Assembly: GCA_937916485.1 (NCBI GenBank)
Contig: CALFSV010000133.1
Span: 1 to 17,276 of the forward strand
DNA from: an uncultured Paracoccaceae bacterium
Lineage (GTDB): Bacteria; Pseudomonadota; Alphaproteobacteria; Rhodobacterales; Rhodobacteraceae
Direction: 5' to 3'
DNA length: 17,276 nt
Below are positions 7,027 through 13,915 of the stretch, one piece after another; positions within the stretch are counted from its first letter, which is position 1, and the number at the start of each line of letters is the position of its first letter. A program made the translations under genes and the position numbers. The notes below the pieces were generated by a model. That model did no database searches, was not told where the DNA came from, and saw only the letters and a program-made list of their open reading frames with translations.

Positions 7027-8352
7027 TCAGATCTTGCCTTCGTCCTCAAAGACTTCGGTCCAGTCACGGACCAAACCGTCAAGCGCCTCTTGGGCCGTTC
7101 CTGTTCCGGCAACGACGTAGTTGTGCACGCGTTCCTGCATTGGAAGCAAAAGGTCAGCATAAGCCGGTTCTGCCCAGAAGTCCTTCACGATGGCCATGCT
7201 GTCGAGGAAAGTCTGCGCGTAGGGCTGACTGGTGGCGAAACCGGGATCCTCGACCACTGCACTCAGGGCAGAGTAGCCGCCAAGTTCCCACCACTTGGCC
7301 TGGACCTCGGGCTGCGCAAACCACTGGATGTATTCCAGCGCAGCATCCTGCTTTTCCGAATAGGCCACGACCGAAATGCCCTGCCCACCAAGCTGGGCGA
7401 ATTGACCTGCAGGCCCCGGCGGATTTGCGAAATAGCCAGAATTGCCACCACCCACATTCGGGTCGGCTTCTACACCCGGCCAGATGAAGGCAAAGTTCAT
7501 CTGCATCGCGACCTGACCAGACCGGTAGGCATCGATATTTTCGCCCATGTACCAGTTCGACGAACCGGGAGGTGTCGCGGCGTCATACAGCGCCTTGTAG
7601 AACTCCAGCCCCTCTACAGCACCCGCAGAGTTCACGAAGCCATCCAGATCATACGGCTGATCGGGGTTTTCATACAGGAAACCATAGTTGTAGAGGGCAT
7701 TCGTTACCCCCATCGTGATCCCTTCCGATCCTCGCTCCGTGTAGATCGCAGCCCCATAGACCGTGGTGCCATCAATATCACGGCCCTGAAAGAACTCGGC
7801 AATATCCTTGAGCTCCGCCAGCGAGGCCGGCACATCAAGAGCGCGCCCGTAGGTTTCCATGAACTCTGCCTGAAGCTCCGGGCGCTCGAACCAGTCCTTG
7901 CGGTAGGTCCAACCCACGACATCTCCAAAGGCGGGCAGAGCATAGTAATTGGGGGTATTCTTAGGCCATTCGGCATAGCCCGTCACTGTGGCCGGAATGA
8001 AATCGTCCATGCTGATGCCATTGGCATCAAAGAAGTCGTTCAGCTTGACGTAGTGGCCGTTTTCGGCGCCGCCGCCGATCCACTGGCTGTCTCCGATCAT
8101 GAGGTCGCACAGTTGGCCGCCCGAATTCAGTTCGTTCAGCATGCGATCGGCAAAACTCGTCCACGGCACGAACTCAAAGCTCATTGTGTTGCCCGACTGC
8201 GCCTCGAAATCGCGGCTCAACTCGATCAGCGCATTCGCAGGATCCCACGCCGCCCAGCATAGGGTCAGGTCTTCGGCCGCCGCGGCCGTCGACAGTCCCG
8301 AGGCGAGCAATGCGCCCGCCGCCGCCGTCATCATCATCATGTTGGAATTCAT
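7027..8352 (-). CDS. ABC transporter solute-binding protein, CUT1 sugar/polyol type
   Basis: Periplasmic binding protein, 441 residues. A signal peptide is evident: polar start MNSN, hydrophobic core AAAGALLASGLS, and a likely cleavage in AAAAED near residue 26. The mature part has features of family 1 (SBP_bac_1) proteins: LIELSRDFEAQSG near the N-terminus, CDLMIGDSQWIG, VAMQMNFAFIWPG, and a C-terminal ALEYIQWFAQPEVQAKWWELGG block. Many aromatic residues are compatible with polyol or sugar binding but do not identify the ligand. GGGAGGAG lies eight bases before ATG 8352. It is the first gene of the operon that continues into the permeases, ATPases and kinase, and it faces the LacI-type regulator gene across the operator region. 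Confidence 0.93.
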   Translation of the reverse strand: MNSNMMMMTAAAGALLASGLSTAAAAEDLTLCWAAWDPANALIELSRDFEAQSGNTMSFEFVPWTSFADRMLNELNSGGQLCDLMIGDSQWIGGGAENGHYVKLNDFFDANGISMDDFIPATVTGYAEWPKNTPNYYALPAFGDVVGWTYRKDWFERPELQAEFMETYGRALDVPASLAELKDIAEFFQGRDIDGTTVYGAAIYTERGSEGITMGVTNALYNYGFLYENPDQPYDLDGFVNSAGAVEGLEFYKALYDAATPPGSSNWYMGENIDAYRSGQVAMQMNFAFIWPGVEADPNVGGGNSGYFANPPGPAGQFAQLGGQGISVVAYSEKQDAALEYIQWFAQPEVQAKWWELGGYSALSAVVEDPGFATSQPYAQTFLDSMAIVKDFWAEPAYADLLLPMQERVHNYVVAGTGTAQEALDGLVRDWTEVFEDEGKI

Positions 8353-8416
8353 CTGGTGTCTCCTCCCAAGGATTTGTTCAGGGTCGGCCCCTCGCCGCGA
8401 TCCTGCCCTGTGATTA

Positions 8417-8445
8417 ATGCTAATGAGACACGTGCCTCAGAACAA
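8417..8445 (-). promoter_or_regulatory. Candidate promoter for the transporter-kinase operon
   Basis: On the minus strand TTGTTC (8440-8445) and TAGCAT (8417-8422) are separated by exactly 17 bp, a plausible sigma-70 pair about 65-90 bp upstream of the binding-protein start. The whole spacer is occupied by one of the two operator repeats, a classic position for repression by a LacI-family protein. Both boxes are imperfect, so the exact promoter is a prediction. Confidence 0.5.
8424..8439. promoter_or_regulatory. Operator copy 1 for the LacI-type regulator
   Basis: TGAGACACGTGCCTCA, a near-perfect 16-bp palindrome centred on CACGTG (central CG step, as in LacI-family sites). It is identical to the second copy 30 bp to the right. 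It lies between the candidate -35 and -10 boxes of the transport operon. Confidence 0.75.
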
Positions 8446-8453
8446 GTAATTTC

Positions 8454-8469
8454 TGAGACACGTGCCTCA
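8454..8469. promoter_or_regulatory. Operator copy 2 for the LacI-type regulator
   Basis: Identical TGAGACACGTGCCTCA, 57 bp before the regulator start. The 30-bp offset from copy 1 puts both on the same helix face. The flanks (CTAATGAG on the left of copy 1, CTCATTAG on the right of copy 2) are themselves inverted, making the pair one large dyad suited to divergent control and autoregulation. Confidence 0.75.
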
Positions 8470-8525
8470 TTAGCTGCTAAGGAAGATTGAAGTCACTATG
8501 GACATCGCCTTGAGGTCCGCCAACC

Positions 8526-9608
8526 ATGAGCTATCAACAAGTTGATAAGCTGAGAGAAACTCCGTCAATGAGACCAATTCGACAAAGGCTTCCGCCAACC
8601 ACGAAGGACCTTGCAAAAGTGGCCGGCGTCAGTCGCGCAACGGTGGATCGTGTCCTGAACGGACGCGAAGGGGTTAAGCAAAAGACAGTCGAACGGGTCA
8701 ACGCCGCGATCAAGGAACTAGGTTTCGTACGCAATCTGCAGGCAGCGAATCTGGCCCGATCCAGAAGCTACCGGTTCCTGTTTGCATTGCCCAAGTCCGG
8801 TGACCAGTTCCTGCAGGAAATCGTCCGCCATGTGGACGAGGCCAGGACGGTCTTTTCTGCGGACCGCGTCTCCTTCGACATTCACCACATCGACGAGAAC
8901 GACCCCTACTCCATCTCTGACTACCTCTCGACACTTCAGCCAGATGCCGTGACAGGCGTCGCGATTATGGCGCCCGAAACGCCCCAGGTCCGCGATGCCA
9001 TCATGCGCCTTCAGGAGCGCGGGGTCGCCACACTTCCCTTCATCTCAAACCAAACGATGATCGATGAAGACTGGGTCGGGATCGACAACCGGGCAGCCGG
9101 GGCGACAGCTGCCATCCTGCTGGGCCGGTTCATCAAAGCAACGTCTGGTTCCATCATGGTCGTCGCCGAAAGCCTGCAATTGCGGGACAGCCTGGAGCGC
9201 CGCCTCGGATTTGACGACGCCCTTAATACCGACTTCCCGTTCATGCATGCGCTCCCTTCGCTGGAGACCTATGGCAACGACCAGCGCGCGCGCGCCATTC
9301 TGACGACAACCCTGCGCAGCAATCCCGATATCGCAGGTATCTACATCTTGTCGTCCGAGGCGCGCGGGCCGCTGACTATCTTGCAGGACCTTGCTTTACC
9401 GCCCTCTGTCGTAAAGATCGCACACGAGCGTACGCCGTTTTCGGTGGGCGCGCTGCAGCGCGGTGACCTCGATGCAGTGATCGCGCAAGACACCGGTCAT
9501 CTTGTCCGTAGCGCGATCCGTCGCCTGAAGGGGATCGTGGACCAGAGAGAAACGTTGACCTCCCAGGAAAAGATTCGGATTGAGGTTCTTCTTAGGACAA
9601 ATATTTGA
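8526..9608 (+). CDS. LacI-family transcriptional regulator
   Basis: Predicted repressor of the divergent transporter-kinase operon, 360 residues. The N-terminal helix-turn-helix spans about 25-68 (TTKDLAKVAGVSRATVDRVL), followed by a hinge region near 70-80 and a periplasmic-binding-protein-like sensor domain to the end. The VSRATVDRVLNGR form is that of a LacI subgroup common in alphaproteobacterial sugar and polyol regulators. About 24 residues precede the helix-turn-helix, which is longer than usual. ATG 8526 has GAGG ten bases upstream, while ATG 8568 (residue 15) also has a purine-rich stretch and would give a more typical N-terminus, so the start is uncertain. The inducer is unknown; it is presumably the transported compound or its phosphorylated product. 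Confidence 0.92.
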   Translation: MSYQQVDKLRETPSMRPIRQRLPPTTKDLAKVAGVSRATVDRVLNGREGVKQKTVERVNAAIKELGFVRNLQAANLARSRSYRFLFALPKSGDQFLQEIVRHVDEARTVFSADRVSFDIHHIDENDPYSISDYLSTLQPDAVTGVAIMAPETPQVRDAIMRLQERGVATLPFISNQTMIDEDWVGIDNRAAGATAAILLGRFIKATSGSIMVVAESLQLRDSLERRLGFDDALNTDFPFMHALPSLETYGNDQRARAILTTTLRSNPDIAGIYILSSEARGPLTILQDLALPPSVVKIAHERTPFSVGALQRGDLDAVIAQDTGHLVRSAIRRLKGIVDQRETLTSQEKIRIEVLLRTNI

Positions 9609-9760
9609 GTAGCTGTTAGCGGCGACTGTATTCGTGCGAAAGGTTGTCGAGCCGATGTACGACACAGCCCTGCATAAGCCGGTCGGTGGTGTCAGACAAA
9701 TTCAAACTTGTCTCTGCAAGGACGGTGACGCTACCCCTTATCCCACGCAGAGACCGCACC
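9609..9760. other. Short spacer between regulator gene and IS5 element
   Basis: No recognisable gene. A minus-strand frame ending in CVVHRLDNLSHEYSRR (stop near 9616) is open back into the IS and could be the truncated end of a gene or old IS flank, but I do not recognise it. No intrinsic terminator for the regulator gene is visible. Confidence 0.4.
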
Positions 9761-9780
9761 GGCGTTGTTACGCAATTCGC
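9761..9780 (+). repeat. Left terminal inverted repeat of IS5 element
   Basis: GGCGTTGTTACGCAATTCGC, 35 bp beyond the transposase stop. It keeps the GGCGTTGTT start of IS903-group ends; the following GCACAAAT part has changed. Confidence 0.6.
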
Positions 9781-9814
9781 GCCTGAGGTGTGACTGCCCC
9801 TTACCCCTCTGACC

Positions 9815-10747
9815 TTATGCCACTCGAGCGATCTCGGCGGTGCCGAGGGCATTAAAGCGGTTCATGAGTGCGATACGGATGTGGATTTCGGCGGTCAGGC
9901 GGTCCGGGTCTGTCGCCATGATGCGTTCGCCGAAGGATTTCAGGCAGCGCATTTTCGCCTCGATCCGGCTACGGGCGTGGTATCCGGTCCAGCGCTTCCA
10001 GAACGCCCTGCCGTAATGTCGGATGGCGCACAGGGTTTCGTTGCGAGCGCGTGCCGCTGGGCAATCTTCTTTCCACAGGCGGCCGTTATTCGGGATCGGA
10101 ATGATTGAAGTGGCCTCACGCGCGAAGATGGCGGAGTGGCAGCGGCGCGTGTCATAGGCGCCGCTGGCAGTCACTGTGCCGATCTGCTCGCCCTCCGAGA
10201 TTTGGCCGAGTAGGTCCGGCAGCACGGGGCGGTCGCGATCGCGGCTGGGCGTGAATTCCACGGCGCGGATGTCGGATGTGGCCGGGTCCATGGCGAGATG
10301 CACCTTGCGCCACTGGCGGTGGCCCTGCACCCCGCGTTTGCGCGCCTGCCATTCCCCGTCGCCTAGGAACTTGATCCCGGTGCTTTCCACGAGCAGGTTC
10401 AGCGGGCCATCAGCGCTGCGATAAGAGACCTGAACAGCCAGGACCTTCTGCCTCCGGCACAGGTTGGAAAAGTCGGGCACGGGCCAGTCCAGCCCCGCTA
10501 GCTTCAGCAGGCTCGCCACCATCGCGGCGGTCTGTCGCAAGGGAAGCTTGAACAGCACTTTGATTGACAGGCAGAACTGGACTGCCGCATCGGAAAAGAC
10601 CGGTGGACGTCCGGGCCTGCCGTAACGCGGCGCACGCCAGGTGATGTCCTCGTCGACCCAGATCAGCAGGGACCTCCGCTTCCGCAGCGATGCGTTGTAG
10701 CTGGACCAGTTCGTCGTACGATAGCGGGCGGGAGATGGTTTGCTCAT
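9815..10747 (-). CDS. IS5-family transposase with altered DDE residues (probably inactive)
   Basis: An uninterrupted frame of about 310 residues in IS5/IS903-type transposases, with GRPGRPPVFSDAAVQFCL, LFKLPLRQTAAMVASLL and the C-terminal YHARSRIEAKMRCLKSFGER block. Intact relatives normally read LLVDSTG and TADGAYD. Here these are LLVESTG (E121, aspartate to glutamate) and TASGAYD (S195, aspartate to serine), while the final catalytic glutamate E263 remains. Two of three metal-binding residues are thus replaced, so transposition activity is very unlikely even though no stop or frameshift is present. Other conserved charged sites also look substituted (for example PIPNNG where the family usually has PIRKNG). 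I chose ATG 10747 (MSKPSPARY), the typical family start; ATG 10756 adds three residues. Confidence 0.88.
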   Translation of the reverse strand: MSKPSPARYRTTNWSSYNASLRKRRSLLIWVDEDITWRAPRYGRPGRPPVFSDAAVQFCLSIKVLFKLPLRQTAAMVASLLKLAGLDWPVPDFSNLCRRQKVLAVQVSYRSADGPLNLLVESTGIKFLGDGEWQARKRGVQGHRQWRKVHLAMDPATSDIRAVEFTPSRDRDRPVLPDLLGQISEGEQIGTVTASGAYDTRRCHSAIFAREATSIIPIPNNGRLWKEDCPAARARNETLCAIRHYGRAFWKRWTGYHARSRIEAKMRCLKSFGERIMATDPDRLTAEIHIRIALMNRFNALGTAEIARVA

Positions 10748-10810
10748 GGAGGGCATCTAACTGCATGGATTCGCGAAATGAATCCCCTGTCGTCAGACTT
10801 TTGCTAAAAC

Positions 10811-10830
10811 GCCCAATAGATAACAACGTG
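10811..10830 (-). repeat. Right terminal inverted repeat of IS5 element, degraded
   Basis: Read on the minus strand this is CACGTTGTTATCTATTGGGC. It shares CGTTGTTA and several later positions with the left end, and sits about 60 bp upstream of the transposase start, as expected for the group. Confidence 0.5.
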
Positions 10831-10880
10831 TCGCCTCACCTCCTGTGGTGCGGCGTCTTGACGGATTTGAATTGCTCATT

Positions 10881-10933
10881 GAAGCCCGGCTCAGTCAGCG
10901 AAGGCTTGCTAACGTCCGCTTGGGCCGGGCTTC
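10881..10933. repeat. Inverted repeat, 10-bp arms
   Basis: GAAGCCCGGC (10881-10890) and GCCGGGCTTC (10924-10933) are perfect complements separated by 33 bases. It lies between the IS5 right end and the 3' end of the dehydrogenase gene. It could end or protect that message, but there is no T-run, so terminator status is uncertain. The rest of 10831-10987 shows no gene. Confidence 0.45.
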
Positions 10934-10987
10934 GCCGTAGCGAGAATTGCCGTGGCGAAGATCCTGCGGCAGTCCGGCCCCCAATCC

Positions 10988-11854
10988 CTAACCTTCGGTC
11001 AGATATTTCGTCAGGCTGGCACCATCGAACTGTCCCAAACCAGCATCCAGAGCCTTGGCGTAGCTGGCCCGGGCAGCTTCCGACAGCGGCATGGGGTGTC
11101 CAAGCCGATCCGCCTGTTTGAGAGCAAGGTTGAGATCTTTGGCAAGACCCGCGATGTCAAACGTGCCAAGCTGATCTCCACCATTTAGTGTGTCGATGAC
11201 CACTTGTGCGCGGTTTGACAGGACGGATGGCCCGCCTGAACTGTCGGCAAGAAGTGAGATCGCCGTTTCAGCCGGGATGCCCGATCCTTCAAGCAAGGTC
11301 AGCGCCTCGGCCAATGTCTTCCAATAAAGCGCCAGGGGCAGGTTCACGGCCAGCTTCATACGGGCGCCACTACCGGCAGGCCCGAGGTGTTCGACACGCT
11401 TGCATAATTGGTCAAGGACGGGCTCGGCCCTTGCGAAGGCGCCATCAGTGCCGCCTGCCATCCCCAACAGAAGCCCCTTGAGGGCGGGACCGACAGTGCC
11501 CCCGACCGGGCAATCGACAAAGTCGGCTCCGGCGGCCGTTATGTTAGCTGCGATGGTTTCGGTCTCATCCGGCAGCAAGGTCGACATGTCGACGACTAGC
11601 TTGCCTGCAATCCCGGCGGCAATCAGGTCCTCGGTAACGGCCTTTACGGCCGCGGCATCGGTCAGCGAAATCAGAACGATGTCCGCCTCGGCGCAGGTTG
11701 CGATGTCCTCGGCCACCGTGGCCCCGGCGTCGGCAGCCGCTGCGGCGTTGGCGGGGGTCCGGTTCCAGACGACGACCGATTGCCCGAGCTCGATCAGGCG
11801 CTTGGCGAATGCCGTGCCCATGCGGCCCGTTCCAAGTATGGCGATCATGGTCAT
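10988..11854 (-). CDS. NAD(P)-dependent beta-hydroxyacid dehydrogenase (3-hydroxyisobutyrate dehydrogenase family)
   Basis: Cytosolic oxidoreductase, 288 residues, the normal length of the family. The Rossmann motif GTGRMG is at 8-13. The second strand ends in WNRT (30-33); an asparagine-arginine pair there, instead of aspartate, favours NADP(H). The substrate loop DCPVGGTVG (114-122) stands where relatives have DAPVSGG, with the serine replaced by glycine. GSGARMKLAVN carries the catalytic lysine K167 and N171. The C-terminal helical domain is complete. Family members interconvert hydroxyacids and semialdehydes such as 3-hydroxyisobutyrate, tartronate semialdehyde or succinic semialdehyde; which one here is unknown. 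Start ATG 11854 has GGAG eight bases upstream, with ATG 11848 as an alternative. It follows the FAH-family gene on the same strand. Confidence 0.9.
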   Translation of the reverse strand: MTMIAILGTGRMGTAFAKRLIELGQSVVVWNRTPANAAAAADAGATVAEDIATCAEADIVLISLTDAAAVKAVTEDLIAAGIAGKLVVDMSTLLPDETETIAANITAAGADFVDCPVGGTVGPALKGLLLGMAGGTDGAFARAEPVLDQLCKRVEHLGPAGSGARMKLAVNLPLALYWKTLAEALTLLEGSGIPAETAISLLADSSGGPSVLSNRAQVVIDTLNGGDQLGTFDIAGLAKDLNLALKQADRLGHPMPLSEAARASYAKALDAGLGQFDGASLTKYLTEG

Positions 11855-11870
11855 TGTCCCTGCTCCCTAT

Positions 11871-11895
11871 CCGATGCCGGAAAGTCCGCCATCGG
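11871..11895 (-). repeat. Intercistronic hairpin upstream of dehydrogenase gene
   Basis: CCGATG-C-CGG and CCG-C-CATCGG flank AAAGT, giving a nine-pair stem with one C-C mismatch. It sits in the 91-bp gap between the two minus-strand enzyme genes, shortly before the dehydrogenase ribosome site, so it could modulate that gene or mark a processing point. Confidence 0.45.
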
Positions 11896-11945
11896 CCCTT
11901 GATTTGCAAACGCCGCCCCATAGATCGCAGAGACCGGTAGTCCGT

Positions 11946-12644
11946 TCATGCGGCCGGTGGTCCGATCCGAACCTGCATGGCACTCAGCCCATCGACAGAA
12001 CAGTCAATGACATCACCCGTCACAACCGCCCCGACTCCTGCGGGCGTCCCGGTCATGATAATGTCGCCTCCCTTCAGCTCATGCTGCTCAGACAGTTTTG
12101 CGATGATTTCGTCGATCTTCCATATCAGCAAAGAGATATCGGCATCCTGCTTGGTTTCGCCATTGACCTTTAGCCGGACATGACCGGTCGTCATTATCCC
12201 TGTGTCTTCCACCGTGGTGATCGGACCGACCGGCGCGGAATGGTCGAACGCCTTTGTGACCTCCCACGGCAAGCCTTTGGCAAGGGCGGCGGCCTGGTGG
12301 TCCCGGCGGGTCATGTCGAGCCCGACTGCATAGCCGAATATGTGCGACGACGCATCAGGCTCGGGGATGTTGTACCCGCCCGACTTCAGCGCCACGACAA
12401 GTTCGCATTCGTAGTGAAAATTTGTGGTGAAGACTGGATAGGGGATCTCTCCTCCGTTCTGCACGATCGCATCCGCCGGTTTCATGAAGATCACCGGTGG
12501 ATCGCGTTCATCCTGCTGCATCTCGATGACATGGGCGACGTAGTTCTTGCCGATGCAGTAGATGCGGCGGACAGGGAATTTCTTGTCCGACCCAACAATA
12601 TCAAGTTGCGCCTGAGCAGGCGGCGAAACGGCGAAGTCAGCCAT
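11946..12644 (-). CDS. Fumarylacetoacetate hydrolase (FAH) family protein, fumarylpyruvate/acylpyruvate hydrolase-like
   Basis: Cytosolic metal-dependent enzyme of 232 residues, the size of the short FAH-fold hydrolases that lack the N-terminal SH3-like domain. The opening block FPVRRIYCIGKNYVAHVIEM is typical of fumarylpyruvate hydrolases of the NagK type. Metal ligands are E79 and E81 in HYECELVVAL and D110 in AVGLDMTRRD, with conserved K131 in WEVTKAFD. TGTPAGVG closes the active-site region. Family members cleave C-C bonds of 2,4-dioxo acids, decarboxylate oxaloacetate, or act on hydrated sugar acids; fumarylpyruvate or acylpyruvate hydrolysis is the best guess. No gentisate dioxygenase is in the window. 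GAGGAAA precedes ATG 12644. It is the first gene of the minus-strand enzyme pair and diverges from the importer operon. Confidence 0.9.
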   Translation of the reverse strand: MADFAVSPPAQAQLDIVGSDKKFPVRRIYCIGKNYVAHVIEMQQDERDPPVIFMKPADAIVQNGGEIPYPVFTTNFHYECELVVALKSGGYNIPEPDASSHIFGYAVGLDMTRRDHQAAALAKGLPWEVTKAFDHSAPVGPITTVEDTGIMTTGHVRLKVNGETKQDADISLLIWKIDEIIAKLSEQHELKGGDIIMTGTPAGVGAVVTGDVIDCSVDGLSAMQVRIGPPAA

Positions 12645-12881
12645 GGATTGGTTTCCTCAATGAGATCGAATGACAGTCAGGCGGCAACGCCGACAGGCGA
12701 GTCGCAGGACCTCAAGGTCTCGTGGATCATGGAATAGATCAAGATATTAAACATCATATCCAGCATTAAAATATATTTATTGGCCCACGCAGTATAATCA
12801 TATAGCCTACTGTCCAGGGGAGCGTGATGGGAGTCAAGTTCCCCGCTAACAGCGCCAGAGATGGCTAGGGAGGATGACTAC
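12645..12881. promoter_or_regulatory. Divergent promoter region between FAH gene and importer operon
   Basis: A 237-bp gap with a markedly AT-rich core (about 12735-12805) in an otherwise GC-rich window. TATAAT at 12793-12798 is a good plus-strand -10 box, though its -35 partner is weak. GATAT(8 nt)ATATC at about 12743-12760 is a small inverted repeat that could be a site for the cluster's GntR/FCD regulator; this is a guess. The 84-bp leader before the binding-protein start has no clear riboswitch. Confidence 0.5.
12867..12873 (+). promoter_or_regulatory. Ribosome binding site deciding the binding-protein start
   Basis: AGGGAGG ends eight bases before ATG 12882. It lies inside the coding stretch that an alternative ATG at 12861 would require, so 12882 is the likelier start. 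Confidence 0.7.
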
Positions 12882-13913
12882 ATGACAATTCGGAACGGAA
12901 TGAACCGGCGGAGTTTTGGCGCCCTGACGCTGGGTGGCATGGCTGCCGCCGCAATCGGCGCGCCGGCACTTGTGCGGGCCCAGACTGCCATCACATTTGC
13001 TGTGCCAAACCCTTCGGCCCTGACCTGGCTGCCCTATTGGGTGGCTGTTGGAGAGGGCTATTTTGGCGAGGACGGCCTTTCGCCATCCCTTGAGGCTATC
13101 GACGGATCGTCCGCGGTATTGCAAGCCATGGCAGCCGGTCAGGCGCATATTGGCGCCCCTGGCCCTGGTCCCACCCTTGGTGCCCGTGCGCGGGGCGTTG
13201 ACGTAAAGTTCCTCTACAACCTCTATCCCAAGTCTGTCTTTGGACTGCTCGTGAAGGCTGACAGCGACTATGCCACTCCGTCCGATCTTGCTGGCACGGT
13301 GATTGGCGTCGGGACTGCAGACGGGGCCGAGGTTTCGTTCACCTCTGCTATCATGTCCGATCTGGGTCTGACGCCCGGCACCGACTTTACCTACCTTCCC
13401 GTCGGCGATGGCGGCACCGCTGCGATTGCATTCCTGCGCGACGAAGTCAGCTCTTACGCCGGTGCCGTATCTGACGCCGCAATCCTTGCATCGCGCGGGA
13501 TCGAGCTAAAAGAGATCACGCCTGAAGCCTATCTTGGCTTCTTCGGCAATGGCATCGCGATGCTGGAAAGCCAGATGGAGGCCATGCCTGATCTGGCACC
13601 CAAGTTTGGCAGAGCTCTGGTCCGCGGCATGCGCTTTGCCTCTGATCCTGCCAACAAAGAGGCCTGTCTGGCCCATTGCGCTGCCGGCAACCCGCAGGAA
13701 GGCGAGCAAGACTACGCTGCCTCGCTGTTTGACGGGGTGGTCGGACGCATGACGCCAACAGATACCTTTATGCCTGAAGGGTACGGCTATCAGCCGGCCG
13801 AACATTGGCAGGCGATCCACGACTCCGCCGTCGCTTCGGGCGCCTTGTCCGAGCCTCTGGCAGACCTCTCCTCTGTCTACTCGAACGAGTTCGTTTCGGG
13901 TTGGAACGCCTAG
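12882..13913 (+). CDS. ABC transporter substrate-binding protein, NMT1/SsuA/TauA-like, Tat-exported
   Basis: Periplasmic binding protein of 343 residues. The N-terminus carries a twin-arginine signal: NRRSFGAL (8-15), a weakly hydrophobic alanine/glycine-rich core, then PALVRAQ with likely cleavage after residue 33. The mature protein has the layout of the NMT1/THI5-like superfamily (nitrate, sulfonate, taurine, pyrimidine-precursor and some aromatic-acid binders): LPYWVAVGEGYFGEDGL near the start, then a GSSAVLQAMAAGQAHIG block, and a DLAGTVIGVGTADG segment. Those blocks are diagnostic of the fold but not of the ligand. An upstream in-frame ATG at 12861 overlaps the ribosome site and is rejected. 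It heads the plus-strand importer operon, and the ATPase gene begins two bases after its stop. Confidence 0.9.
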   Translation: MTIRNGMNRRSFGALTLGGMAAAAIGAPALVRAQTAITFAVPNPSALTWLPYWVAVGEGYFGEDGLSPSLEAIDGSSAVLQAMAAGQAHIGAPGPGPTLGARARGVDVKFLYNLYPKSVFGLLVKADSDYATPSDLAGTVIGVGTADGAEVSFTSAIMSDLGLTPGTDFTYLPVGDGGTAAIAFLRDEVSSYAGAVSDAAILASRGIELKEITPEAYLGFFGNGIAMLESQMEAMPDLAPKFGRALVRGMRFASDPANKEACLAHCAAGNPQEGEQDYAASLFDGVVGRMTPTDTFMPEGYGYQPAEHWQAIHDSAVASGALSEPLADLSSVYSNEFVSGWNA

Positions 13914-13915
13914 GA

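Larger units (their letters stand above)
9761..10830 (-). mobile_element. IS5-family (IS903-like group) insertion sequence, decayed
   Basis: About 1.07 kb, the usual size for the group, with a single transposase gene filling most of it. The left end GGCGTTGTTACGCAATTCGC strongly resembles the GGC(G/T)TTGTTGCACAAA-type ends of IS903 relatives. The right end, read inward, is CACGTTGTTATCTATTGGGC: it shares CGTTGTTA but only about 12 of 18 positions overall. No matching 9-bp target duplication is seen (GACCGCACC against TCGCCTCAC). Diverged ends, a lost duplication and a mutated active site agree on an old, immobile copy. Confidence 0.75.

Noticed and set aside
6916..8262. Long plus-strand open frame (about 448 codons) antisense to the binding-protein gene
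   Set aside because: It mirrors the codon pattern of the real gene, has no recognisable domain or ribosome site, and the minus-strand frame has a signal peptide and clear family blocks.
9752..10839. Target-site duplication around the IS5 element
   Set aside because: The 9-bp flanks GACCGCACC and TCGCCTCAC share only scattered positions, so no duplication can be claimed.
13805..13915. N-terminal extension of the SsuB-like ATPase
   Set aside because: It would overlap the end of the binding-protein gene by over 100 bp and adds arginine-rich sequence not found in the family; ATG 13916 directly follows the stop.
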